From contig NZ_DATAGQ010000095.1 in NCBI RefSeq assembly GCF_036263595.1, positions 1 to 38,855 on the forward strand: 38,855 nt of DNA, read 5' to 3'. Shown in pieces: positions 7,832 through 17,005 of the stretch (position 1 is the stretch's first letter; every line of letters begins with the position of its first letter). Position numbers and translations under genes: made by a program. The notes beneath the pieces are model-generated. The model did no database searches, was not told the origin of the DNA, and worked only from the letters and a program-made list of their open reading frames with translations. This stretch comes from Geminicoccus sp036263595. Its GTDB lineage: Bacteria; Pseudomonadota; Alphaproteobacteria; Geminicoccales; Geminicoccaceae.

Positions 7832-8731
7832 ATGAAAACAAATGGCGACGAACCCAGCCAGCATCAGGTGACGATCGAAGGTAGCTCGCTTTCGATCATC
7901 GAGCAGGGGCAGGGCCCAGCCGTCCTCCTTGGACATGGATTCTTGTGGGACTGGCGGATGTGGCGGCCACAGGCACCTGTCCTGTCCGCCCGCTGCCGTG
8001 TCATCATGCCGGAGTTGTGGGGGTATGGCCGCTCAGGAACGCTGCCGGCCGGGACACACACGCCCGCCGACCTTGCTCGGCCCATGCTCGAACTTCTCGA
8101 CCAACTCGGAATCGATCGCTGCGTGGTGATCGGATCGTCGGTGGGTGGAATGTGGGGTGCTCATCTCGCTGCGCACGCACCTGGACGGATCGCGGGGCTG
8201 GTGCTGATGAACAGCTATCTGGGGGAGGAGCCTACGCCCAAGCGACTGACATACGCGGCGATGTTGGACCAAGTCGAAACGGCCGGCAGGATCGAGGACG
8301 AGATCGCCGATGCGATCACGCCATTGTTCTTCTCCACGGACGTCAGCGCGCGTAAGCCGATGTTGCCGCATGGGCTGCGCCTGCAGCTCGATGGCTTTTC
8401 CGCGGAGAAGTTGCGGCGATCAATCGTGCCGCTGGGACGCTTGATCTTTGACCGACCCCACGCGTTAGACGTGCTGGCGCAGGTGCGGGCGCCCACGCTC
8501 GTTATCACGGGCAGTGAGGATCGCGCGCGGCCGCCGGAGGAGAGCCGTGTCATGGCGGAACTCCTCCAGGCTGAACTGGTGGAGGTTCCGGGCTGCGGAC
8601 ACACCGCCACACTTGAGCGGCCTGAGGCGGTCAATGCAGCGATCCTCAGGTTCCTGGACAAGCTGAGTTGGGGGGCTTCACGCCCGTTGGCCAATGAGTC
8701 CGCCGGAGTGGATGCAAATCTACAGATGTGA
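7832..8731 (+). CDS. Alpha/beta hydrolase (3-oxoadipate enol-lactonase-like)
   Basis: A protein of 299 residues without a signal peptide, so cytoplasmic. Fold markers: L-L-G-H-G-F-L-W-D (oxyanion His-Gly), nucleophile elbow G-S-S-V-G-G with Ser103, acid in T-G-S-E-D-R-A-R-P-P, and His in P-G-C-G-H-T-A-T-L-E-R-P. It resembles enol-lactonases and meta-cleavage hydrolases, but substrate prediction from this fold is unreliable. ATG at 7832 is used; an in-frame TTG at 7826 is a weaker alternative. It is separated from the OhrR-like gene by about 160 bases and may have its own promoter. A second, broken hydrolase gene follows. Confidence 0.88.
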   Translation: MKTNGDEPSQHQVTIEGSSLSIIEQGQGPAVLLGHGFLWDWRMWRPQAPVLSARCRVIMPELWGYGRSGTLPAGTHTPADLARPMLELLDQLGIDRCVVIGSSVGGMWGAHLAAHAPGRIAGLVLMNSYLGEEPTPKRLTYAAMLDQVETAGRIEDEIADAITPLFFSTDVSARKPMLPHGLRLQLDGFSAEKLRRSIVPLGRLIFDRPHALDVLAQVRAPTLVITGSEDRARPPEESRVMAELLQAELVEVPGCGHTATLERPEAVNAAILRFLDKLSWGASRPLANESAGVDANLQM

Positions 8732-8779
8732 GCGCAAGTCGTGCAGTGCACGTAAATTTGAAACAAAAGATCGTATGAC

Positions 8780-9370
8780 ATGAACAGCTCTACTCCTATC
8801 TGGACTGTCCAAACATCACACGGCTCTCTTGCCGCGGAGGAAAGCGGCTGAGACGGAACGCCTGTGCTCTTTATTCATGGCAGTTCCTCCTGCCGTGGCA
8901 TCTTTCAACGACAACTTCAAAGTCAGCTATCCGACTGCCACTGGCTCATCGCGTTTGATCTGCCTGGTCATGGCCAGTCCAGCAACGCGCCTGATCCGAA
9001 ACGCAGCTACACACGTCCAGGCCTTGCCGACGCTGTTATCGAGTTGCTCACGAAGCCGGATATATCCCAAGCTGTTGTAGTCAATGGTCGCTTGGTGGCC
9101 ATCGGCATCGAGATGATACCCCGGTTTGCCGGGATGAAGGGGCTCATCATCCCTGGCACGCCGCCTGTTAGGCGTGGCAGCATGGCCGACGGGTCTATCG
9201 CCTCGCCGCTCCTCCAACTGGCAAGCCGCCGCAACCTGTCAGGTACGGATGTCGACGCGTTTGCGCGCGCGATGTTTGGCGACCCGGTCGAACCTTCTCT
9301 CCATGATTCTATAGTTCGAGCGGACGGCCGGCTTCGAGAAAGGCTCTTTGGAGACTGCCGCAAGACCGTA
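8780..9370 (+). pseudogene. Alpha/beta hydrolase, broken by stop codon, elbow loss and IS5-type remnant
   Basis: ATG at 8780 opens M-N-S-S-T-P-I-W-T-V-Q-T-S-H-G, but an in-frame TGA at 8849-8851 interrupts it. The frame continues with D-G-T-P-V-L-F-I-H-G-S-S-S and F-D-L-P-G-H-G-Q-S, normal hydrolase markers. Where the nucleophile elbow G-x-S-x-G should be (around 9085), V-V-N-G-R-L-V-A-I-G-I-E-M is read: about two codons seem lost and the catalytic Ser is absent. The match continues through I-I-P-G-T-P-P-V-R-R-G and stops near 9370, where an IS5-type transposase remnant begins. Three independent lesions show it is dead. It could be mistaken for a 365-residue fusion if the open frame from 8864 were taken at face value. 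Confidence 0.75.
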
Positions 9371-9375
9371 GGCTT

Positions 9376-9900
9376 TGGCGTCCTATCGCGATTCGATGAT
9401 GGAAAAGGACGGGAGGCGGCCGATGGTGCGCAAGGCGGCGGGTCAGATGAGCCTGGCCGAGGCGGGTCTGGCGAAGACGATCTTCGACGCCTTGAACCGG
9501 CAGCTGGAACGGCGCGGCCTGGTGATCAAGGCGGGCACGACGATCGATGCGACGCTGGCGGAAGCAGACGTGAAGCGGCCGCCCATGCGCGAGGGCAAGG
9601 TACCGAGCGTGATCCGGCTGCTGGCTTGCCCCGGCGCGGCCAGCGAAGTTTCTTTGGCTATAAGGCGCACTTGGCGGTGGATCATCGATTGTCAGCAGAC
9701 GATCGATCCATCCTTGCAAGGGCTGCAGCCAGGAGGCTGCAGCGGGGGCAGCGACCTGATCCGCAAAGCCATCCTGTTTCAGCGCTGACATTGGCGAGAG
9801 CATCACCGCCGATGCCTTGGTTTGCGGCGACGAGCAGGTGGTGCTGGCCGACGAGGCCTACGAGTTCATCTGCCAAGCCTGGGCCAAAGAGCCCGATCGG
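9376..9900 (+). pseudogene. IS5-family transposase remnant
   Basis: The recognisable order is Q-M-S-L-A-E-A-G-L and F-D-A-L-N-R-Q-L-E-R-R-G-L-V-I-K-A-G-T-T-I-D-A-T-L (the block holding the first catalytic Asp of IS5 transposases). After frameshifts come F-F-G-Y-K-A-H-L-A-V-D-H, then S-I-T-A-D-A-L-V-C-G-D-E-Q-V-V-L-A-D-E-A-Y-E with the second Asp region. The C-terminal Glu block is missing. The element joins directly to the 3' side of the broken hydrolase gene. From about 9900 to 10092 no gene is seen; this may be further decayed IS sequence. Confidence 0.7.
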
Positions 9901-10101
9901 TTCAGGCTCGACCCGTCACACACATCCCGGGACCATACAGCTAGACGCCACGAGGTCCTGACTAGCCGAATCAGCTGACGCAGGCTGAAAAACCCAATCC
10001 AGCGGACGAGGCCGAGCCTCGTGAAGGCGGTGGTGCGGCGGATGCTGACTTTGCCATGGTTCTTCGCGATAATACGGTAAAACTACGGGAGAATGCTGCC
10101 A

Positions 10102-11478
10102 ATGCCCGATCTGGATGCCGTCCTGGCCCACGTCGATAGCAATCTCGATGCCGCGACGGAACGGTTGTTCGCGACCTTGCGGCTGAAGTCGATCTCCACC
10201 GATCTGGCCTACGCCGCCGAGACCCGGGCTTGTGCCGAATGGCACGCGGCCGATCTTGCCTCGATCGGCTTCGACTCGAGTGTACGGAACACCGCGGGAC
10301 ATCCCATGGTTGTCGGGCATGATCGCTCGGCAACGGGAACGTCGGTCCTGTTCTACGGCCACTACGACGTGCAGCCGGTCGATCCCCTGGAGCTTTGGGA
10401 CCACGACCCATTCGAACCCTTGATCGTGACCCGCGCCGACGGCAGCCGGATGATCGTCGGGCGCGGGGCAGCGGACGACAAGGGGCAGCTGATGACCTTC
10501 GTCGAGGCCTGCCGTGCATGGAAGGCAGTGACCGGCAAGCTGCCGATCCCGATCACCGTCCTGCTGGAGGGCGAGGAAGAGTCCGGTGGTGCCAACCTGC
10601 CGCCGTTCCTGGACGCCAATACCGAGGAGTTGCGAGCGGATCTGGCGCTGATCTGCGACACCAACATGTGGAATGCCGACACACCGGCGATCACGACCAG
10701 CCTGCGCGGCCTCTGCGGCGAGGAGATCATCATCCATGCCGCCGATCGCGACCTGCACTCAGGGTTCTACGGCTCCGCGGCAGCGAACCCCAACCACATC
10801 CTCGCCCGGATCATCGCCGACATGCGCGATGCGAACGGGTCGATCACCATCCCCGGCTTCTATGACGGGGTGCCTGAACTGCCGAAGGCGCTGAAGGAAA
10901 GCTGGGCGAAGCTCGACTTCACGACCGAGGCCTTCCTGGGCGAAATCGGCCTGTCGGCGCCGGCAGGGGAAAAGGGGCGGTCGACACTCGAGATGGTCTG
11001 GTCACGACCGACCTGCGAGGTGAACGGCATGGGCGGCGGCTATCAGGGCGCCGGATTCAAGACCGTGATACCGGCACAAGCCTCGGCCAAGATCTCGTTC
11101 CGCCTGGTGTTCGATCAGGACCCGCACAAGGTCCGCGCGGCCTTCCGGGAGTTCGTCAGGGCCCGTATCCCGGCCGACTGCAGGGTCGAGTTCATCGAGC
11201 ACGGGTCGGGCACCGCGGTAGCGTTCGACACGGGGGGTAAGGCGTTCCAGCGCACCCAGGATGCTCTGACCAGGGAATGGGGCCGCGACGCCGCCTTCGT
11301 GGGCGGGGGTGGCTCCATTCCGGTGACGACGCTCATCAAGGACAAGTTCGGGATCGACGTGGTGATGGTCGGGTTCGGCCTCAGCGACGACCGGATTCAC
11401 AGCCCCAACGAGAAGTATGACCTCAAGAGCTTCCACAAGGGGATCCGGTCATGGGTGCGGATCCTGGCGGCCCTGTAA
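10102..11478 (+). CDS. M20-family metallopeptidase (dipeptidase)
   Basis: A zinc-dependent cytoplasmic peptidase of about 458 residues. All metal and catalytic positions are visible: F-Y-G-H-Y-D-V-Q-P-V-D-P (first His and Asp), G-R-G-A-A-D-D-K-G-Q (bridging Asp), L-E-G-E-E-E-S-G-G (catalytic Glu pair), a later C-D-T-N Asp, and H-S-P-N-E-K-Y-D near the end (last His). The dimerisation region has D-L-H-S-G-F-Y-G. Length and motifs fit the M20 dipeptidase branch rather than AbgA/AbgB amidohydrolases. GGGAG is ten bases before the ATG at 10102; ATG at 10093 is in frame but too close to it. Two transporter genes follow, one of them AbgT-type, suggesting uptake and cleavage of peptides or acyl-amino acids. 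Confidence 0.9.
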   Translation: MPDLDAVLAHVDSNLDAATERLFATLRLKSISTDLAYAAETRACAEWHAADLASIGFDSSVRNTAGHPMVVGHDRSATGTSVLFYGHYDVQPVDPLELWDHDPFEPLIVTRADGSRMIVGRGAADDKGQLMTFVEACRAWKAVTGKLPIPITVLLEGEEESGGANLPPFLDANTEELRADLALICDTNMWNADTPAITTSLRGLCGEEIIIHAADRDLHSGFYGSAAANPNHILARIIADMRDANGSITIPGFYDGVPELPKALKESWAKLDFTTEAFLGEIGLSAPAGEKGRSTLEMVWSRPTCEVNGMGGGYQGAGFKTVIPAQASAKISFRLVFDQDPHKVRAAFREFVRARIPADCRVEFIEHGSGTAVAFDTGGKAFQRTQDALTREWGRDAAFVGGGGSIPVTTLIKDKFGIDVVMVGFGLSDDRIHSPNEKYDLKSFHKGIRSWVRILAAL

Positions 11479-11576
11479 TGGCAAGTGGTCGAGCCTCGGC
11501 AACGAGCGCTGCAAGCTGCTCATCGTCGCCATCAACCTCCTGGGCATCATTGCGCCGCATCGTCGGTGCACCAGGT

Positions 11577-13382
11577 TCAGAAGGGCCAGATGAAGGGCAC
11601 GACGAAGATCGCCAGGATGAAGCACCAGATCAGCATCGGCAGGCCGAGCTTCCAGTAGTCGCCGAACTTGTAGGCGCCCGGCTCCATCACCATCAGGTTA
11701 GTCGCCGTGGCGACCGGCGTCAGGAAGGCCCCGGCACAGGCGATGCACACGCACATGAGTACCGGCTGTACCGATATTCCCATCTGCTGAGCGGCGACGA
11801 CCGAGATCGGAATGATGATCAGCGCCGTGGCCGTGTTGGAGATCACCTGGCCAAGGACTGCCGACAGCAGGAAGAGGCCGATGAGCAAGGAATGCGGCCC
11901 GGCATTCCCGACCAGTTCCACGAGGCGCTCGGCGAGGAGTTGCGCCGCACCGGTCTCCTGCATGGCCGTGGAGAGTGGCATCATCGCGCCGACCATGATC
12001 ACCGTCGTCCAGTTGATCGAGCGGTACACCTGCTCGACGCTGAGCACGCCCGAGATCAGGATGATGCCGGCGGCCAGCAGCCCGGCGACGGCGGGCGGCA
12101 CGAGTCCGGTGGCCAACAGGAACACCATGATCACCAGGGCAGCGATCACCGTCTGCGCACCCGCTCCCATCGGGACGGCCTGGCGGCGCACCAAATCTGG
12201 CGAGTTGACCACCAGCACTTCGGCCTGGTCGAGGCGGGTCTCGAGTGCCTTCCAGGTGCCCTGCAGGAGCATCGTGTCGCCCGCTGCCAACGCGTCGCCG
12301 GGCTTCAGATCGGTTCCTTGCCGCTGAAGCGCCAGCACGATCAGGTCGCCGCTCTCGGTCACCATGCCCGGAAAGAAGCGTTGCCCGATCAGCGGCGAAC
12401 GGGGTGGAATCAGCACCTCTGCGAGCCCTGAACTGCGGTTGAAGAGCTGGTCGGCCAGCCCACCCTCAGGCACGTCCTCGCGGAAGGAAAGGCCCATCTC
12501 CTGGGCCACTTCCGCCGCCTGGTCAGCAGGGCCACGCAGCACGATCAGGTCGCCTTCGCCGATGATGTCGTTGCGGATCGGCCGGCCTTGCGGGTCCTTG
12601 AGGGTGACGAGGACAAGATCGCCCTGGTTCGCGAGGCCGACGGTCTCGCGCGACTTTCCGACGAGCGCGGATCCTGCCCGCACGCGCAATTGGTGCACCT
12701 CACGGGACAGCTGATACTGCTCGACCAGGGTGGTCGCGTGCTGGCTGAGGTCGGGTGGAAGCGTCTTGCTGGTGCGGTTCGGAAGGAGACGTTTGCCGAA
12801 CAGCACCACGATGGCGATGCAGCCCAGCACGATCGGCACGCCGACCAGCGCGAACTCGAAATAGCTGAAGCCGCCGCCTCCAGCATCCGCTGACGCCTCG
12901 ACGACCAGGACGTTGACCGGGCTGCCGGTCAACATCAGCAGGGATCCCGCATGCGCCCCGAACACCAGCGGCATCAGCAGCTGGGAGGGCTAGCGACTCA
13001 TCCGGATGGCCATGACGACGCAGACGGGCAAGAGCGCCGCCACCGCACCGTTCACGCTGATCAACGCGCTCAGGACCCCCACGAAGCTCATCATCAGCAC
13101 GATCAGCCGCGTCCGGCTTTCACCCGCTTGCTTGATCAGGAGCTGCCCTGCCCAGGCCGTCACGCCCGCTACCTCCAGCCCGGCGCTGACGACGAAGAGT
13201 GCGGCGATGAAGATCACCGCCGGGTCGCCAAAGCCCGCCAAGCTCTGGTTCAATGTCAGGATGCCGGTGGCCCAAAGCGACATCGCAGCTGCTACGCAGA
13301 CCGCGATAACCGGCAATCGGTCCCACATGAACAGTACGACCACTGCAGCGATGATGATGAAAACGATCCAGATCTCGCTCAC
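11577..13382 (-). pseudogene. SLC13-type anion transporter with TrkA-C domains, one amber stop
   Basis: Read as one frame this is a 601-codon gene, the normal length for SLC13/DASS-like permeases with two central TrkA-C domains. N-terminal membrane helices start V-S-E-I-W-I-V-F; then come helices, two TrkA-C domains (one includes G-D-L-I-V-L-R-G-P-A), and a C-terminal membrane half. A single TAG at 12990-12992 interrupts it between I-R-M-S-R and P-S-Q-L-L-M-P. Homologues often read S-P-S or similar at that point, so TCG to TAG, one base, would explain it (inference). Both halves are otherwise undamaged. The GTG at 13382 is preferred as start (GGAG nearby). Either a recent nonsense mutation, a sequencing error or readthrough; the second half alone could not start as a normal membrane protein. 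Confidence 0.8.
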
Positions 13383-14173
13383 GGGCTCCAACCTTACTGT
13401 TCTGCGGGAGGGGACAGTGCCAGTAACCATTCGATGTCTTGGGATATCAGCTCTAGCCTTGCCGATTCTTGCAGGTGTTATTAGTGTCAACCGTGCAAAG
13501 GCCATTCACGTCCTGGGACGATCGACAAGTATGGTTTAATCTATCGAACCATGAGCGCATTCGAATGCTCAACCAGGTATCGGCGGTCGCGCAGGGCTTA
13601 CGTCCATCAAACGTGGTCGTCCCCAAAGCCGCACGCCTTTCAGGCGAACAGGACCAGCCGCCATTTCGGATCCTGTGCGGATGGGTTCTCCACACTGCCC
13701 AGGGGTCAGTGACACTGGACGTCGCTTCGGCGGTCCGCCGCAGATTACGGCTAAAGAACTGTAGTACGGATGGCGGACCTTCAGCAACGGTGCTGCTGTG
13801 TCGAGGCCGCAACCACCACACCTGCAACCGGCCGTCCCATCGGCTCGCTCGCAGCAGATAGGTCAACAAGCAGAGAGCAGGGGCAGGCGAACTAACATAT
13901 CACGGCGACCTGGCAAGTAGCACGACAATCGCGAAAAACAAAAAAACACTAAACATTTATCATAAATTTGCTGTAGATTATTTTTCAGCGGAAGTCTCCA
14001 GGTTCTGTTTTCGGGCGCCTCGGGCTCGGGTACCGCTACCGGCATCTTGCTGTTATTTATCATGATTTATTATAGTTTTATTGGTGTTTTCTTTGAGAAT
14101 AACGGACCAATTCTAGATAATATCACGGCGGTAGGCCGATTGTGCTTACTGAAACCAGTGTTCGAGGGGGGTC
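13383..14173. other. Non-coding region with AT-rich island in front of abgT
   Basis: About 790 bases without a convincing gene. The open frames at 13453-13869 have no recognisable family on either strand. Bases 13925-14120 are strikingly AT-rich compared with the rest. They contain ATTTATCATAAAT at 13955-13967, an inverted repeat around a central C, and another ATTTATCAT exactly 100 bases on at 14055-14063. This island most likely holds the promoter and operators of the downstream transporter gene. Confidence 0.5.
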
Positions 14174-15733
14174 ATGGCGGCCAAAGCTGCACGTCCAGCG
14201 CCGATGGGATCTAAGAAGCCGAGTGCTCTGGACGGATTTCTCGCCACGGTGGAACGTGTCGGGAACAAGGTGCCGCATCCAGCCATCATCTTTTTTGTTC
14301 TGATCGGCATCGTCATCGTCTTGTCGGCCATCTTTGGCCTCCTGGGAACCTCCATTTCCTATGAAGTCGCCGATCCGGCTTCGGGCGAGATCGAGATGCG
14401 GACGACGGCGGTGCAAAGCCTGCTGTCGGTCGACGGCCTGCGCTTCATGATCACCTCCCCCGTCCGCAATTTCCTGGGCTTCGGCTCTGTCGGCGTGATC
14501 ATCATCGCGATGATCGGTGTGGGCGTCGCCGAGGAATCCGGCCTGATCGCGACGCTGGTCCGCAAGATCGTCCTCATCGCGCCGCGCTCCATCTTCACCT
14601 TCATCGTCGTCATGCTCGGGGTTGTGTCCTCGATCGCCGCAGATGCCGGCTACCTGGTGCTGGTCCCATTGGGCGCTGCCGCCTTCCACAGTTTGGAGCG
14701 CCATCCACTGGCGGGGCTCGCCGCTGCCTTCTCCGGCGTGGCGGCGGTATTCCTCGTCAACCTGTTCGTGACGCCGACGGACGCGCTCCTGGCCGAAATG
14801 ACCAACGACGCGATCCGCATGGTCGACCCCGCGCGCGAGGTCACCCTCGTCGGCAACCTCTACTTCATGATCGCGTCCAGCATCCTGATGGGCATTCTCT
14901 GCACGCTCATCACCGAGAAGATCGTCGAGCCGCGTCTGGGACCATACACAGGCGGAGTGCCGGTCGAGGCAGCGGAAGGGATCACCGCGGAGCAGTCGAA
15001 AGGCCTCCGCTATGCCGGCATCGCGCTCGCGGTGTTCGTGGCCGTGGTCGCGCTCCTGACGGCACCGACGAACTCGGTGCTGCGCAGCCCGCAGACCGGC
15101 GAGATCCTCTCCGGCTCGCCATTCATGGATGGCCTGATCATCCAGATCAGCGCGCTTTTCTTCACGGTGGGCTTCGCCTACGGCAAGGGCGCCGGGACGA
15201 TCAAGGACCTCACCCAGGCGATCGGCATGATCGTGAAGACCTTCGCAGGTCTGGCGGGCCTGATCTTTCTCCTCCTGGTGATCTCCCAGTTCATCGCCTT
15301 CTTCAGCTTCACCAACATGGCGACCGTGCTGGCTGCCAACCTTGCCAGCCTCCTGCAGGACGCACCGATCAACACGATCGGCTACATCATCATCTTCGTG
15401 CTGATCATCTTCCTGCTCGACATGCTGATCACGGGTGCTGTCGCGAAATGGGCGATCTTCGCACCTGTGTTCATCCCGCTCTTCATGCAGCTCGGCAAGG
15501 ATCCAAACCTGGTCCTGGCGGCCTACCGGGTCGGCGATTCACCGATGAACGTCATGACTCCGCTGAACGTGTATCTCGGGGTGATGGTCGGCTTTGCTTC
15601 CAAGTACCAGAAGGACGCCGGCATCGGCACGATCGTTTCCCTCATGCTGCCATATACCGCGATCCTCATCGTCGTCTGGACCCTCCTCCTGATCGCCTGG
15701 TACCTGCTGGGCCTACCACTCGGGCCTGCCTGA
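14174..15733 (+). CDS. abgT: AbgT-family transporter (p-aminobenzoyl-glutamate type)
   Basis: An inner-membrane protein of 519 residues with about a dozen hydrophobic helices, the usual AbgT length. Family signatures are visible: E-R-V-G-N-K-V-P-H-P near the N-terminus, D-A-G-Y-L-V-L-V-P-L-G-A-A-A-F, the re-entrant segment F-V-T-P-T-D-A-L-L, and the C-terminal Y-R-V-G-D-S-P-M-N-V-M-T-P-L block. E. coli AbgT imports p-aminobenzoyl-glutamate; other members export sulfonamides, so the substrate here is not certain. The M20 peptidase at 10102 could process an imported amide, although it is closer to dipeptidases than to AbgAB. The start is ATG at 14174 after a GGGGG-type ribosome site. An AT-rich promoter region lies upstream. 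Confidence 0.92.
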   Translation: MAAKAARPAPMGSKKPSALDGFLATVERVGNKVPHPAIIFFVLIGIVIVLSAIFGLLGTSISYEVADPASGEIEMRTTAVQSLLSVDGLRFMITSPVRNFLGFGSVGVIIIAMIGVGVAEESGLIATLVRKIVLIAPRSIFTFIVVMLGVVSSIAADAGYLVLVPLGAAAFHSLERHPLAGLAAAFSGVAAVFLVNLFVTPTDALLAEMTNDAIRMVDPAREVTLVGNLYFMIASSILMGILCTLITEKIVEPRLGPYTGGVPVEAAEGITAEQSKGLRYAGIALAVFVAVVALLTAPTNSVLRSPQTGEILSGSPFMDGLIIQISALFFTVGFAYGKGAGTIKDLTQAIGMIVKTFAGLAGLIFLLLVISQFIAFFSFTNMATVLAANLASLLQDAPINTIGYIIIFVLIIFLLDMLITGAVAKWAIFAPVFIPLFMQLGKDPNLVLAAYRVGDSPMNVMTPLNVYLGVMVGFASKYQKDAGIGTIVSLMLPYTAILIVVWTLLLIAWYLLGLPLGPA

Positions 15734-16600
15734 TGGACGACCGGGTCTCACAGGCGGACTGTATGCCTTCAGGCAAAAGCCGTTTCCCTCGACCAGCTAG
15801 ATCCTACCGTGTCATGGTTCGTGCCGGGCCGCGCGCAGCAGCGGCTTCAGGTGGAATTGATCCGCCTTGTCGAGTTCCCTGCAAATCCCCGCCCGAGGAG
15901 GTGCGCGTTCCGGACCTTCCGGGGGACGTAGAAAGTGATGCCGGCAAAGCCTCCATCAACAGCCGCCGCCATCAGGCCGATCCTGGCAGGAACTCCGCCC
16001 CCTGACCCTCGCACCGAACGAGCCGATGGCATCGATCTTCCGCCATGAGTGTCCCTACGCGCATCTGCAGCCGGGATGGTCGGCGGCAACATCGAACGGC
16101 TCACGATGCCGGGAAGGTCGACGACGAGGCTGCAGCGGTGATCTAGGCCCAGGCGGAAGGTGCGGACCGTTGCGGCGTCGTGGACCACGTCGCCATCCGC
16201 GCCCTCGCCACCGGAGCCAAGGTCCCGGGCGTGCGCGAGGCGGACCTCTCGACCGCCGCTTCTCCCTTCGCCACGGTCACGCCAACGCACGCAGGCACGG
16301 CATCCGCTCGATTCGGGGCGGGCCTCGGGAAACGAGCCTGCCCGGGCCGGTCGGGCTGGCACGAAGAGACGGCGACGCCGCATCATCCAGTCATCGGCAC
16401 CATGCAAAGAGGTGGCGGGTCCATGGCAGCGGACAGGTCCCGGCGGGATGGCCTTCACGCGGTTCGCGGGCTTTGCCAGCCTTTGCAAGGGTCGCTCGGC
16501 CCGGCGTGCTGCCCCGAGCACGACCCGTTCGCTCTCCAACTTGTCCGACGGACCGACAACACCCCCCCCAGCACCAGACAGAACACTAGTGCCGTTGCCG
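15734..16600. other. Region without a convincing intact gene
   Basis: About 870 bases downstream of abgT. The open frames on both strands show no family I can name. One plus-strand reading around 16110-16290 (V-D-D-E-A-A-A-V-I, TAG at 16144, A-E-G-A-D-R-C-G-V-V-D-H-V-A-I-R-A-L-A-T-G, V-R-E-A-D-L) looks protein-like across an in-frame stop and may be a gene fragment. Another on the minus strand at 15850-15990 (G-L-M-A-A-A-V-D-G-G-F-A-G-I-T-F-Y) is similar in quality. Neither can be assigned a function. Confidence 0.35.
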
Positions 16601-17005
16601 CTAGGTCCCCAGGCGCTCGCGCTGCCATTCGCGGAACAGGCGGTCTTCCTCGATCTGGACCCGGACCTCTTCCTGCTGGAGAGCCCGCTGCCGCTCGAAC
16701 TCCAGCTGTCGTTGCATGTCGGCGTCCCGGGACGCCTGCGCCTGCTGGCGTTGCCGTTCTTCCGCCGGCCGGTCCAGCATCATGTTGCCGGCGAGACCAC
16801 CGACGGCACCACCAATGAGCATGCCGCTCGTGCTGTTGCCGAACAGCATTCGGCTGGTACCGGCACCGGCGACGGCGCCACCGACGGTTCCTACCCCGGC
16901 GGGCGCGGTGCCACCGCCTTCACAGCCGGCCAGCACCAACGCGGCGATCCCCATCACCCAGATCTTCTTTGACCAGGATCGGCTCCCCTCGTGCGGCCTT
17001 GTCAT
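16601..17005 (-). CDS. Glycine-zipper lipoprotein
   Basis: A protein of 134 residues. An N-terminal positive region and hydrophobic segment end in the lipobox L-A-G-C with Cys28, so it should be acylated and membrane-anchored. A glycine-rich stretch (V-G-G-A-V-A-G-A-G, then L-I-G-G-A-V-G-G-L-A-G) is a glycine-zipper membrane segment as in SlyB- or YMGG-type proteins. The C-terminal half is highly charged, rich in Gln, Glu and Arg (E-E-R-Q-R-Q-Q-A-Q, then Q-R-A-L-Q-Q-E-E), and probably forms a long helix or coiled coil. The start overlaps the stop of the upstream EF-hand gene by four bases (ATGA), so the two are coupled. Envelope stabilisation is inferred. Confidence 0.82.
   Translation of the reverse strand: MTRPHEGSRSWSKKIWVMGIAALVLAGCEGGGTAPAGVGTVGGAVAGAGTSRMLFGNSTSGMLIGGAVGGLAGNMMLDRPAEERQRQQAQASRDADMQRQLEFERQRALQQEEVRVQIEEDRLFREWQRERLGT

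Noticed and set aside
11451..12431. 326-residue plus-strand open frame over the SLC13-type gene
   Set aside because: Antisense of transporter sequence; no domain and extreme His/Asp/Arg content.
13453..13869. Overlapping open frames on both strands before the AT-rich island
   Set aside because: Neither strand shows a family, signal peptide or ribosome site that would justify a gene.
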